Positions 47,948 through 57,129 are shown, counted from the stretch's first letter. The stretch is DNA of 64,000 nt from Candidatus Woesearchaeota archaeon (GCA_016180135.1 JACPBV010000008.1:1-64000), one strand, 5' to 3'. A program made the numbers and translations. The notes: generated from the letters alone by a model not told the origin.

Positions 47948-48273
47948 CCGACTCCGTTCAAAATCTCGCTTCGCTCGGGTTAGCAGCACGAAAAAATATC
48001 CCCATTTTTTGTGCCTCGCATCGCTACCGCTCGGAGGCTTAAAAATCCTAAAGTGATTTTTTAGTTGATGACATGCTTAGAAATCTTTTATGATTTCTGG
48101 CACCGCGCAAGGCGGTTCCCCGTTTGGGATAATCCAGCGTTCCGGTCTGCGGACGGAGGGATAATCAAGCGTTCCTGTCCCTTCGGGAAGGAGGGCGGCC
48201 CCCTTGTCAGCTTGATTCAGGGGCAAATGATTTTTACTTTAGGCTGCTAACCTATATTTTGAACGGAGCCGAT
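47948..48273. repeat. composite palindrome D (largest; contains two CCTCC..GGAACGC hairpins)
   Basis: CCGACTCCGTTCAAAAT ... ATTTTGAACGGAGCCGA. Confidence 0.85.
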
Positions 48274-48299
48274 TTTTACCCATTAATCCCTGAAGTATC

Positions 48300-49088
48300 T
48301 CACCCGATATAATTCACATCCCCTTTTCCCTTCAGGGCTTTTGCGCCTTTCCCTGAGATCATCTTGAGGTCTTCTGACCTTCGCAGCATCTGGGATTCGA
48401 TCTCTTTAATCTCGCCTTCAAGCTTGTTGGTGTGGATCTTTAGGTGCAGGCTCTTGTTGAGGATCTTCAGTATCTCCTTTGCCCCTTTCACGCCGAGATA
48501 CATCGGATGGCCGAAGGTCTCTGCAAGCAATGCTGCAGCCTTTATCTTCTTCCTTTCCGCAAGCCCGAGCAATAATCCCGAAACCCCGATGATCGGCCCA
48601 ACAACTCCATACAGCTGGTTCTTCGCATGCAGTGCAGTATACTCTTTGATCAATGCCGGCGAATTGCCGGTGCAATACACTTTTGGGTGTTTTGGAATCT
48701 GTGACAGGCCGATTCCCCCTAAGGTGAGGATCTCCCTTGCGCCCCAGGCTGCCGCAAGCTCCAGTATCTTTTCAGAAAAAGCATACGAGCAGTCCTCATC
48801 GATCGGCTGGACATCTCCTGCCATAAGCAGCAGGTCTCTCTCCTTGCCTCCCCGTTTCTTGTAATACAGCTCGACTTTGGGAAGCTCTACGACATTTTCT
48901 TCTGTCACAAAAACTGCGTTGGGAAAGACTGAAGAAGTGATCTCAAGGCATTTGACAGCCTTGACCTCATCGATGATAAAGTCGACAGCAACTTTGCCGA
49001 CGTTGCCGATGCCGGGAAGCCCTTCAATAAGGACAGGATCATGAAGCTTCGGCTTTCTGCCGGTGTGGTCGATGCGCCATGTGCTCAT
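48300..49088 (-). CDS. PAC2-family (proteasome assembly chaperone-like) protein
   Basis: PVLIEGLPGIGNVGKVAVDFIIDEV, GPIIGVSGLLLGLAE. Confidence 0.87.
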   Translation of the reverse strand: MSTWRIDHTGRKPKLHDPVLIEGLPGIGNVGKVAVDFIIDEVKAVKCLEITSSVFPNAVFVTEENVVELPKVELYYKKRGGKERDLLLMAGDVQPIDEDCSYAFSEKILELAAAWGAREILTLGGIGLSQIPKHPKVYCTGNSPALIKEYTALHAKNQLYGVVGPIIGVSGLLLGLAERKKIKAAALLAETFGHPMYLGVKGAKEILKILNKSLHLKIHTNKLEGEIKEIESQMLRRSEDLKMISGKGAKALKGKGDVNYIG

Positions 49089-49261
49089 AGGATGCCCTGC
49101 GCTTTCCGCTGCCCGGATTTTGCTGTTCTCCTGTAAGATGCATACTTGTCGATAGGGCTGAATTTTGGGGGGAGGGGAACTTGTGTCTGCGCCCTGCATT
49201 GCGGGCATTCTTTCTGGAGGGTGTATCTGCTGCAGGACATGCACCGCATGAGCTGCTTCAT
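49085..49261 (-). CDS. nop10: H/ACA RNP component Nop10
   Basis: MKQLMRCMSCSRYTLQKECPQCRAQTQVPLPPKFSPIDKYASYRRTAKSGQRKAQGIL; below track cutoff; ATGA overlap with PAC2 gene. Confidence 0.92.
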   Translation of the reverse strand: MKQLMRCMSCSRYTLQKECPQCRAQTQVPLPPKFSPIDKYASYRRTAKSGQRKAQGIL

Positions 49262-50034
49262 GGAGCTGCCCTGGTGAAGGACGATAGCCCCTTTGCATCT
49301 TCCATAATCTTGCTCACCCCTTCAATATACCTGTCGAGGGCTTTTTCAGCATCCTTGTATTCCTGGGCGGTCACCACGACATGGTATCTTCCGCCTCCGA
49401 GGTAAGTGACAGCAATCTTGTCTTTGTCAGCGGGGATTCCGGACATGAGAACCTTTTTGATGACAGCGATGCCGTCAGGCGAATGGGATTTCAGCTTCAG
49501 CTCGCCGACCACAGAAACCATGGGCGGCTTCAGCCGCTCTTTGATGGCGTCCGTCAGCTGCGAGGCGATGACTGAGGGGATGCCAAGCTTGTCGAGGGAA
49601 AACTTTTCATGGGCGACATCGTCAAAGCAGGAATACAAAGAAGGGTATTTCTTGGTTACTTTTTCGTTGATCTGGACAAGAAAATCATCAACCTTTTTCC
49701 CAAGCTTCCGTGCGGCATATTCGATGATTTTGCAGGCTTTCTGCTCAAGCTTGATACTGTTGATCTTTTCCCTGCGGTGCCCCTCATTGACTCTGCGGAG
49801 GCTGAGGTCAACCTGGCCCTTTTCCCTGTTGACCCGCAGGACTTTGCAGACAATCTTTTTCCCTTCTCTCACATATTCCCGGATGTTCCTGATCCTCCCG
49901 GGAGCGACTTCAGAAATATGGATCATTCCTGTATTGTCATACTCATCAAGGTTGGCAAAAACTCCGTTTGGAAATATCTTAGTGACTGTGCACAATACAA
50001 GATCATCTTCCTCAGGGAGCCCTTTCTTCTTCAT
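49258..50034 (-). CDS. translation initiation factor aIF2 subunit alpha
   Basis: S1 domain NGVFANLDEYDNTGMIHISEVAPGRIRNIREYVREGKKIVCKVLRVN. Confidence 0.93.
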   Translation of the reverse strand: MKKKGLPEEDDLVLCTVTKIFPNGVFANLDEYDNTGMIHISEVAPGRIRNIREYVREGKKIVCKVLRVNREKGQVDLSLRRVNEGHRREKINSIKLEQKACKIIEYAARKLGKKVDDFLVQINEKVTKKYPSLYSCFDDVAHEKFSLDKLGIPSVIASQLTDAIKERLKPPMVSVVGELKLKSHSPDGIAVIKKVLMSGIPADKDKIAVTYLGGGRYHVVVTAQEYKDAEKALDRYIEGVSKIMEDAKGLSSFTRAAP

Positions 50035-50047
50035 AGTGGTTGAAGGC

Positions 50048-50233
50048 CTATTCAAGAATCTCCAGAATCCTGGCCTTGACTTTCGATTTCCCGCCGGTCG
50101 GCTCTGCAATCTTCTTTCCGCATACCAGGCAGGCGACGCTGGTAGCTACTTTGCCGAATGTTATCTGCTCATTCTTGCACTTCGGGCAGCGCATCTTGAT
50201 GAACTTGCTTACCGGGTCTTTTATTGGGCGCAT
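50048..50233 (-). CDS. rps27e: 30S ribosomal protein S27e
   Basis: FIKMRCPKCKNEQITFGKVATSVACLVCGKKIAEPTGGK. Confidence 0.93.
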   Translation of the reverse strand: MRPIKDPVSKFIKMRCPKCKNEQITFGKVATSVACLVCGKKIAEPTGGKSKVKARILEILE

Positions 50234-50280
50234 CTTGAACAACCTTCGTCTCAAAAAGAATTTTTCCTCGTTTAAATAGT

Positions 50281-50400
50281 TATGCTTTTGGTGATGGTAG
50301 TTATGATTGTAGTGATAGTAGTTTAGCTTGTGGCAATGGTAGTTATTCTTTTGGTAATAGCAGTAAATCTTTTGATAATGTAGTTATGCTTTGGGTAATG
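50281..50400. repeat. degenerate TAGTTATGCTTTTGGTAATGG repeats
   Basis: Five to six imperfect copies of about 20-25 bp. Confidence 0.65.
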
Positions 50401-50483
50401 TGAACAAGCCTTAGCAGGCAAGCCGAGATTATAGTGCCGGAAAAAGGCATGATTCCCTGGGCTCTTTCAGCCGCTGCAGAGGT

Positions 50484-50792
50484 TTACACGAACTCAAGCT
50501 TTTTTGTGCGGAAGCCCTTCTTCTGCGGCGTTGATTTCTTGCAGACTTGGCAGGAATATCTAAGATCGGTCTTTTTGGTCGCTTTCTTTCCCGTCATCTT
50601 GAACTGGGTGACTGCAGGCTTCGAATATCTCCCAAGCCCTCCAAATCCCCTGGCAGAGCCTCTCCTGCGGGCCCTGATTTTGCTCCCGTATGACAGCGAT
50701 GAGGGCTTTCCCCTCTTGACGACAGCGATGACCTGCGAAGTGTGCTTCCTGCAGAACTTGCAATACCTCTTTACATTCTTAGGCATCTTCAT
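50484..50792 (-). CDS. rpl44e: 50S ribosomal protein L44e
   Basis: MPKNVKRYCKFCRKHTSQVIAVVKRGKPSSLSYG...YSCQVCKKSTPQKKGFRTKKLEF. Confidence 0.93.
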   Translation of the reverse strand: MKMPKNVKRYCKFCRKHTSQVIAVVKRGKPSSLSYGSKIRARRRGSARGFGGLGRYSKPAVTQFKMTGKKATKKTDLRYSCQVCKKSTPQKKGFRTKKLEFV

Positions 50793-50876
50793 AGCCTTGA
50801 GAATAAGGGGTTTATTTATAAAGATTTAGTTTTCAACGATGAAGAACAATTCTTGGCGTCGGAAGATGCCTTCTGC

Positions 50877-51542
50877 CTATAACTCCTCTTTGATCTCTTC
50901 CGCCCTTCCTTTCTTGATAAGCACGTCAGCAATCTCAATCGGCAGCGCCGCAATATCCTCCTCGTCAAACGGGCCGTAGGGCTCCAGCTCTCTTCCGACA
51001 AATCGTGGAACTGCCTGCAGAAACCTCAGCAGCCTTGTCTCTTTTTTCATCTCATTGCGCTGCGATTCAGCAGGGGGCATTGCGGATTCAGCCAGCGGCG
51101 CAAATACGGGCGCAGAAGGAAGCCTGAACCTGAACAGGCTTTCAAAGACTTCGCTGCGGTAGCCGTCCAAAAGCCCAACAGACTGGTCATAGAGCATCTT
51201 CTCCTCCCTGAGGAAAGCGCTGTTGTCGATGAGCGTATGCTTGTCCCTGCTCTTTTCCATCGCAAGCAGAAGTATTTTTTTCTCACGCCGCTCGTAGAGC
51301 TCTTTGAGGATTCTCCTGACGTTCGTAAGCATCTTTAGGGTCTTTTCCTTTTCATCGAGAGAGAATAAGTCCTGCTGGGGATTGTTGAGTAACGTGTTCT
51401 TATCTTTAAGATACTGCAGGACGTTCTGATAGAAGTTTGGATCAAGCTTCTGCAGCTCAAGGCGCTCTTTTTCCCTCAGGAGAAGCTCAAGGAGCGACCC
51501 ATAGGTTACAGTAATCTCTTCAGCTTTTGGCGCTTCCATCAT
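50877..51542 (-). CDS. GINS complex protein (Gins51-like)
   Basis: ITVTYGSLLELLLREKERLELQKL... and C-terminal FVGRELEPYGPFDEEDIAALPIEIADVLIKKGRAEEI. Confidence 0.8.
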   Translation of the reverse strand: MMEAPKAEEITVTYGSLLELLLREKERLELQKLDPNFYQNVLQYLKDKNTLLNNPQQDLFSLDEKEKTLKMLTNVRRILKELYERREKKILLLAMEKSRDKHTLIDNSAFLREEKMLYDQSVGLLDGYRSEVFESLFRFRLPSAPVFAPLAESAMPPAESQRNEMKKETRLLRFLQAVPRFVGRELEPYGPFDEEDIAALPIEIADVLIKKGRAEEIKEEL

Positions 51543-51849
51543 AAACCTCCCCCAGAAAACCATGCAGTTGAAGTGCCTATATAAAGTTTTAGGTCAATCT
51601 GGGTTTCTGAAATTTTTTTAAACATATAAGTGGTGTTAAGTTTGTTTTCCCTATGAAGTGTGGAAAAATATGCTCGTAAAGTATTGGCTGAGGGCATGCA
51701 ATCGTCCAATCAAAAAATCTATTTGATACTTCAAAAGCAAGAACCAAAATAATTTTATCCAACCATAAGAAAAATGAGGGTTATCACGATTACACAGTAG
51801 ACATAACCATTCGGCTAATGTCGTAAGGGTTTAAAGTGCATAGTAGTAT

Positions 51850-52929
51850 TTAAATCTGCCTATTTTTTAAGTCATTCGGAACCAATGCATCTAGATTAAA
51901 TGGTCTGAATTTTTTACCTATCTTTATATAAGTGTCAATTTGCTCCTTACCTCTTTGATTTAAATAAACGCCAAAATCTCCATCCTTGAAGTATTTTATA
52001 TCATTTGATTTGTCAAACATTCTAACGACACCATATTTACTGGCTACAAAATCTTGAAGATTCCGATAGCTTCTTGACCTTTTCATTGTTCCAGATTCAA
52101 CAATCTCTTCCCCCTTGAATACCCAAAAAACAGGGTGCTTAACTTTATCCCATAAATGAACTGATTGTTTATCAAGAGGAGTTATAAAAGGGAGGTGTTT
52201 GTTTGAAATGGGATACACCAAGACGTTTTCTCCAAACTCAGGTAGGGCTGGCCTAATGTTTTCATAAATGAGGAATTTAGAATTAATTTTTAACCTTTTA
52301 TCTAAAAATTCAATCAGCAGGTCTGCAGTGGAGATAACAGGATTTACGCAGTCTCCGCCAGGATAAATAACCACTGTATGGTCTGATGAATCAAGCTTTT
52401 CTTGAGCTTCAAATATGTGCCCTTCATATGCATCTAAATGAAATTCTACTGTTTTTGGGGTTAGGTGCTCAGTTAGTCTCCAAGCACAAATTGCAGGAAA
52501 ACAGTGTAAAATATGGGAAGAGAGTAGCTGTTCATAGGTTCTTGTTGGATTACTAAGTTTTATTCTTTCTTTTCTAGCCTTCCTACCATAAACTTTAACT
52601 TCTGAAAGTCTTTTTTTTGAGAATAATGTGTAAAAAACATGCACTTTTTCTATTTCTAACAATATTCCTTTAAAAAATAATTCTAAAAATCCATATGAAT
52701 CTTTTTCGTGTTTTATATCGTTAAAACAAAGGAATTTCAAATCGTTTCCATTTTCTAATTTGATTGAGGCTTTTTCAATAGCCTCAACATATTTCTCCTC
52801 AAATTTGATATAATCTCGAACTTTTATAGCAATTCCAACAACAGATTCAAAATGTCCTTTCTCTCCGTTCCTTTTTATGACATCTCTTACAAAACTTCTT
52901 GAGTCAATTCCCACAATACTTACCATCAA
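51850..52929 (-). CDS. hypothetical protein in AT-rich island
   Basis: 359-aa ORF; VGIDSRSF N-terminus, LDAYEGHIFEA, ISTADLLIEFLDKRL. Confidence 0.6.
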   Translation of the reverse strand: MMVSIVGIDSRSFVRDVIKRNGEKGHFESVVGIAIKVRDYIKFEEKYVEAIEKASIKLENGNDLKFLCFNDIKHEKDSYGFLELFFKGILLEIEKVHVFYTLFSKKRLSEVKVYGRKARKERIKLSNPTRTYEQLLSSHILHCFPAICAWRLTEHLTPKTVEFHLDAYEGHIFEAQEKLDSSDHTVVIYPGGDCVNPVISTADLLIEFLDKRLKINSKFLIYENIRPALPEFGENVLVYPISNKHLPFITPLDKQSVHLWDKVKHPVFWVFKGEEIVESGTMKRSRSYRNLQDFVASKYGVVRMFDKSNDIKYFKDGDFGVYLNQRGKEQIDTYIKIGKKFRPFNLDALVPNDLKNRQI

Positions 52930-53267
52930 TCAAGTAATCTGGTAGTGCATTAAATAGTTTTCTATTCTTAAACATAGCTATCCACTCCCAATCATTATAC
53001 TCTTGAGAATGTTGGGCATATCTTTGGATTTCTGTTGGTTCCTGGAGGTTGTTTGCTCACCAATGTCAGCACAACTTGGGGAAAGAAGAATCCCCTTTCC
53101 ATTGAGAATGGGGTAAAATTTTGAGATTTGAACCATTCTCGGTTATAAAATGAAAGACTTGGTTATCTTGTGTTTATAAAAATATTCAAGATATTCTGCT
53201 TACGATTTTAACAAATTAGTGCCCCTTTAGGTCAAGTTTTATAAAACAACCCTCCTTTTCGGGGTAT

Positions 53268-54560
53268 ATGGCAGAGCTCCATTTCGAGGATTTGTCCTTT
53301 GAGGATGCGGGAGATTTCATCAAGGCAACTTTTCTGAAGATGTTTTACTTCTTGATACCCCAAGAAAGGGCGCAGTCGATTGGAGAATATTCTGCGAAGG
53401 GCAATTCCATAACTTTTACAGGGGCCTCCCAAAAAAGCGCTGAGCGGAAGTTCAGCCAGCTTTTGGAAGAGGGATTCAGGAATCTCAGGAACAGGCTGAA
53501 TGACAAGCCATCGATGTATATCCACAAGAATTCAGGGATTCCCCTTGTCGGCAACGTCGGCTGGGGCATCATAGACAGAGATACCAGCATGATAGAGCTG
53601 AAGCCGATATCAAGCTGCAATATCAAATGCATCTTCTGCTCAGTGGACGAAGACCAGAGGAATAAGGACGTGGTCATTGAAGAGAGTTACCTCGTTGAAG
53701 AGATGAAGAAAGTTGTTGAGCAGAAGGATTGCGGCAGGATTGAAGTCATGATCACTTCGCAGGGAGAGCCTACGCTGTATGCCCCTCTTCCCGAACTGAT
53801 AGGGGACTTAAAAAAAATTCCGCAGGTAAAAATCATCTCGCTGGTCACTAACGGTGTTTTGCTGAACAAAGAATACGCTGACAGGCTTATTGGCTCAGGG
53901 CTTGACCGGTTTAATGTCTCCATCAATGCAATAAGCCAGGAGATGGCTGACAAGTTGGCAGGCTGCCATTATCCCATCAAAAGAGTTATGGAGATATGCA
54001 GCTCTATCTCGCTGTCCGGAAAAGCAAAGGTGATGATCAATCCCGTCTATGTTCCGGGGATGAATGAAGCTGAGATGGAAAAAATTGTTGATTTTGCTGA
54101 AAGCATAAACGCTGATGTCGGGATACAGAACTTTTTGCCCTACCGCTTCGGGAGAAATCCCGTCAAAGGGGTTGAGATGGAAGAGTTTTTTGAAAAGATG
54201 GAGCGTTGGCAGGAAAAAGCCAAGATAAAACTGCTGAAGACCAAAGAAGATTTCACTATTATTCCAACAAAGCCCCTGCCCAAACCCTTCAAAAAAGGCG
54301 ATATTGTCCGTGCAGAGCTGAAGATGCCGGGAAGATTCAGGAATGAGATGATAGCTGTTGCTGAGGGCAGGACAATCTCCGTCCTGGGCTGCAGCGGAAT
54401 AGAAAACAGGGATATCGAGGATGGCGGAAAGGTGGATGGGAGTTCAGGGGGAAGGATAAGCGGGAAATCAAGAGGGGGGATAAGGGGAAAAATCGGTCAA
54501 AAGATAAGAGTCAAGATAACAAGAAGCAAGCACAATATTTATTTGGGGGTTGTTGCATGA
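53268..54560 (+). CDS. radical SAM protein with C-terminal TRAM-like segment
   Basis: SSCNIKCIFCSVDEDQ; low-complexity Gly/Ser/Lys insert before IGQKIRVKITRSKHNIYLGVV. Confidence 0.83.
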   Translation: MAELHFEDLSFEDAGDFIKATFLKMFYFLIPQERAQSIGEYSAKGNSITFTGASQKSAERKFSQLLEEGFRNLRNRLNDKPSMYIHKNSGIPLVGNVGWGIIDRDTSMIELKPISSCNIKCIFCSVDEDQRNKDVVIEESYLVEEMKKVVEQKDCGRIEVMITSQGEPTLYAPLPELIGDLKKIPQVKIISLVTNGVLLNKEYADRLIGSGLDRFNVSINAISQEMADKLAGCHYPIKRVMEICSSISLSGKAKVMINPVYVPGMNEAEMEKIVDFAESINADVGIQNFLPYRFGRNPVKGVEMEEFFEKMERWQEKAKIKLLKTKEDFTIIPTKPLPKPFKKGDIVRAELKMPGRFRNEMIAVAEGRTISVLGCSGIENRDIEDGGKVDGSSGGRISGKSRGGIRGKIGQKIRVKITRSKHNIYLGVVA

Positions 54561-54665
54561 CGCTCGAATTCTCCTTGATTTTTTGCTCGGAACAAAGTTT
54601 TACTATCGCACTATATTTTTCTCCGCAAACCCTCTAATGTCCCAAATGAATCACATCCAGCAGCC

Positions 54666-56981
54666 TTAATGCCTCAAATGAATCACATCCAGCAGCTCTT
54701 CCCCGAACTTGGCGATCTTTGCCGGGCCGATGCCGACAACGCCGTCTAATTCCCCTAACGTCAGCGGCATCTTCATCGCAAGGTCTATGATGGTGCGGTC
54801 ATGCATGATGACATACGCTGGAACGCCCTGCTCCCTGCTTAAAGAGCTTCGCCATTCCTTGAGGCGGCTTATAACTCCATTGTCCTTTGAGAAAGAAGCA
54901 TTTACCTTGGTTTTTACACCATTCTCCCCTAAACCATTCTTTCCTAAACCAGTCTCTCCCAAGGACAGGGGGTTAACTTTTGTTTTTACGCCATTTTCTT
55001 TTGAGAAAGAGAGATTTTCCTCTTGGCCTGCACCGTTATCTTTTGAGAAAGAGTGATTTAAATTTGAATTTATCCCATTCTCTTTTTGGGAAGAAAGATT
55101 ATATTTTGTCTTAACCTTCCACATCCTGCTCATCCTGTCTGCCTCATCCCCAAGCAGCTCCATCATGCTGTCGGTGATGAAGGAAGTCGGGGTTTTTGAT
55201 GAATAAGTCAGATACATCTCATTTTTCGCACGGCTCATCGCAACATACAGCAGCCTTCTTTCCTCCTCTTCCTGGTCATATTCTTCGACGTTGATCATCT
55301 CGATGCCGGGATGCTCGCTCCCCCTGCAGGGAAAGTTGTAAGGGGTGCAGCCCATGACAAAGACTGTATGCGCTTCAAGCCCTTTTATCGCATGGATGGT
55401 GGCAAGGGTCACATCGTCTCCCTGCAGCATGACAGTTCCCTTCAGCTCGTCGCTCCTCACGATATGCTTTATGCCTCTGGACTTCATTAGGGCAGACAGC
55501 TCATTCAGCTGGCGGTTGGTCCTTGCAAGCACAAAAAGCTCATTCCTGGGCAGGCTAGATTCCTGTATCTTTCCGATGATAAACTCAAATTCATCCTGCT
55601 CGGCATCAAATTTTTCCAGCCTGATATTTTTCTCGCCTTCTGTGCATGATTCAAGGTCTGCAAGCCCCATGGGCTTTATCGACTTGTTGATAAGCTCGAC
55701 AATATGCTTCGTTGAGCGGTAGTTCTTTGTCAGCACGATAAGCTCGGTGCCGGGATACTTATCCTTAAAATTGAGGATGTGCCTGATGTCAGAGCCCCTC
55801 CAGCCGTAGATAGACTGCCTTGGGTCGCCGACTGCAAAGATGTTTTGGGGCCCGAGATAATCGATAAGCCTGACCTGCGACGCATTGACGTCCTGGTATT
55901 CATCGATGAGCACATAATCAAAATGTGGTATCATCTCTTTATGCTTCTCAAACAATGAAAGCGTATCAACGAGCTGGTCTGCAAAATCCCTGAGGCCGCT
56001 GGCAAGCATGGCTGATTCCAGAAAGCTGCAGACCGAACACAGCATTTCTGCGCTCTTTTCCTGGGCAGCATCAAACGCCTCAAAAGAAGATTCTTCAATC
56101 TTCTTGCCCTTGGCCTTAAAATAATCTCTGATAAAAAAACAGTCGTTCATGAAGATGCTGGCCAGCTGCTCATCAGTTTTAGATCTTTTTTGCGCAGCGC
56201 TGAAATACAGCTCAATCGCCTGGCCGATAGAGATATCAAGCGAGGATAAAGCCCTGTTGAACATCAGCAGCTTATCACGGTAGCTCATCACCCGGACGGG
56301 CCTGCCATAGGCAGCATCATTGTGCTGCTTTAAAATCTTCTCGCAGAACGAATTGAAGGTCTCGACCATCACATCAGCGTGAGCCAGCTTTTTCATCATA
56401 TCCTGCCTGGCTTTTCTTGTGAAAGTGATTGCCAGTATCCTGCGTGGGTCGATGGACCTGTATCGTATCAGGAATTCGATCCTCTTTGCCAGCACCGTCG
56501 TCTTTCCGGAGCCTGCCCCCGCTATGCACAGGATATGGGGATTATTGTTGATGATTGCCTTTTTCTGCTCATCATTGAAGCCGGCAAGAAAATCCCTGCA
56601 GGCATCGAAAAGCTTTCTTTCCTGCTCCGTTACCACCGTCTTAATTTCGTTGAGCTCCAGCTGCGCTTTCTTTTTGTAAAGCGTCGGATGGTCAATTTCC
56701 GCCTTTCCCTTTGCAGTCAGCTCCATGACTTTCCAGAATTTATTCCCGTTGACTGAATCAAGGCCGATCATCCCGTTGAGCAGGAGCCTGTCGATCATCG
56801 CAGCTATCTCCTCTTTCTTGTATGCGGCGCTTCCAAAGCTTTCGAGAGCAGATAGATTATTTCTCTCGATGGATTCGTGAGAATTGTTTCCCTGCAGGAA
56901 ATCGATAAGCAGCTTCTTTCCCACTCCAAAAGGAATGTCTCTCAGCGCTTTCAGGACAAGGAGATAATCCAATTCTGCCAT
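54666..56981 (-). CDS. UvrD/Rep-type SF1 helicase with RQC-like N-terminus and HRDC-like C-terminus
   Basis: IAGAGSGKTTVLAKRIEFL, DEYQDVN, GDPRQSIYGWRG, VAMSRAKNEMYLTY; terminal HRDC-like domain. Confidence 0.88.
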   Translation of the reverse strand: MAELDYLLVLKALRDIPFGVGKKLLIDFLQGNNSHESIERNNLSALESFGSAAYKKEEIAAMIDRLLLNGMIGLDSVNGNKFWKVMELTAKGKAEIDHPTLYKKKAQLELNEIKTVVTEQERKLFDACRDFLAGFNDEQKKAIINNNPHILCIAGAGSGKTTVLAKRIEFLIRYRSIDPRRILAITFTRKARQDMMKKLAHADVMVETFNSFCEKILKQHNDAAYGRPVRVMSYRDKLLMFNRALSSLDISIGQAIELYFSAAQKRSKTDEQLASIFMNDCFFIRDYFKAKGKKIEESSFEAFDAAQEKSAEMLCSVCSFLESAMLASGLRDFADQLVDTLSLFEKHKEMIPHFDYVLIDEYQDVNASQVRLIDYLGPQNIFAVGDPRQSIYGWRGSDIRHILNFKDKYPGTELIVLTKNYRSTKHIVELINKSIKPMGLADLESCTEGEKNIRLEKFDAEQDEFEFIIGKIQESSLPRNELFVLARTNRQLNELSALMKSRGIKHIVRSDELKGTVMLQGDDVTLATIHAIKGLEAHTVFVMGCTPYNFPCRGSEHPGIEMINVEEYDQEEEERRLLYVAMSRAKNEMYLTYSSKTPTSFITDSMMELLGDEADRMSRMWKVKTKYNLSSQKENGINSNLNHSFSKDNGAGQEENLSFSKENGVKTKVNPLSLGETGLGKNGLGENGVKTKVNASFSKDNGVISRLKEWRSSLSREQGVPAYVIMHDRTIIDLAMKMPLTLGELDGVVGIGPAKIAKFGEELLDVIHLRH

Positions 56982-57129
56982 AAGAAGGATGGCAATGCTT
57001 TTGTTTAAGAACATTTTGGTCGGAAGAGCGCCAGAAATAGGAATGATGATGGCTGTCGGGTGGTTGGAAAAACCGTTAAATGCAAAAATTCCAATTCTCT
57101 GACTGGTGACTGGTCGGATTTCTTTTGAA

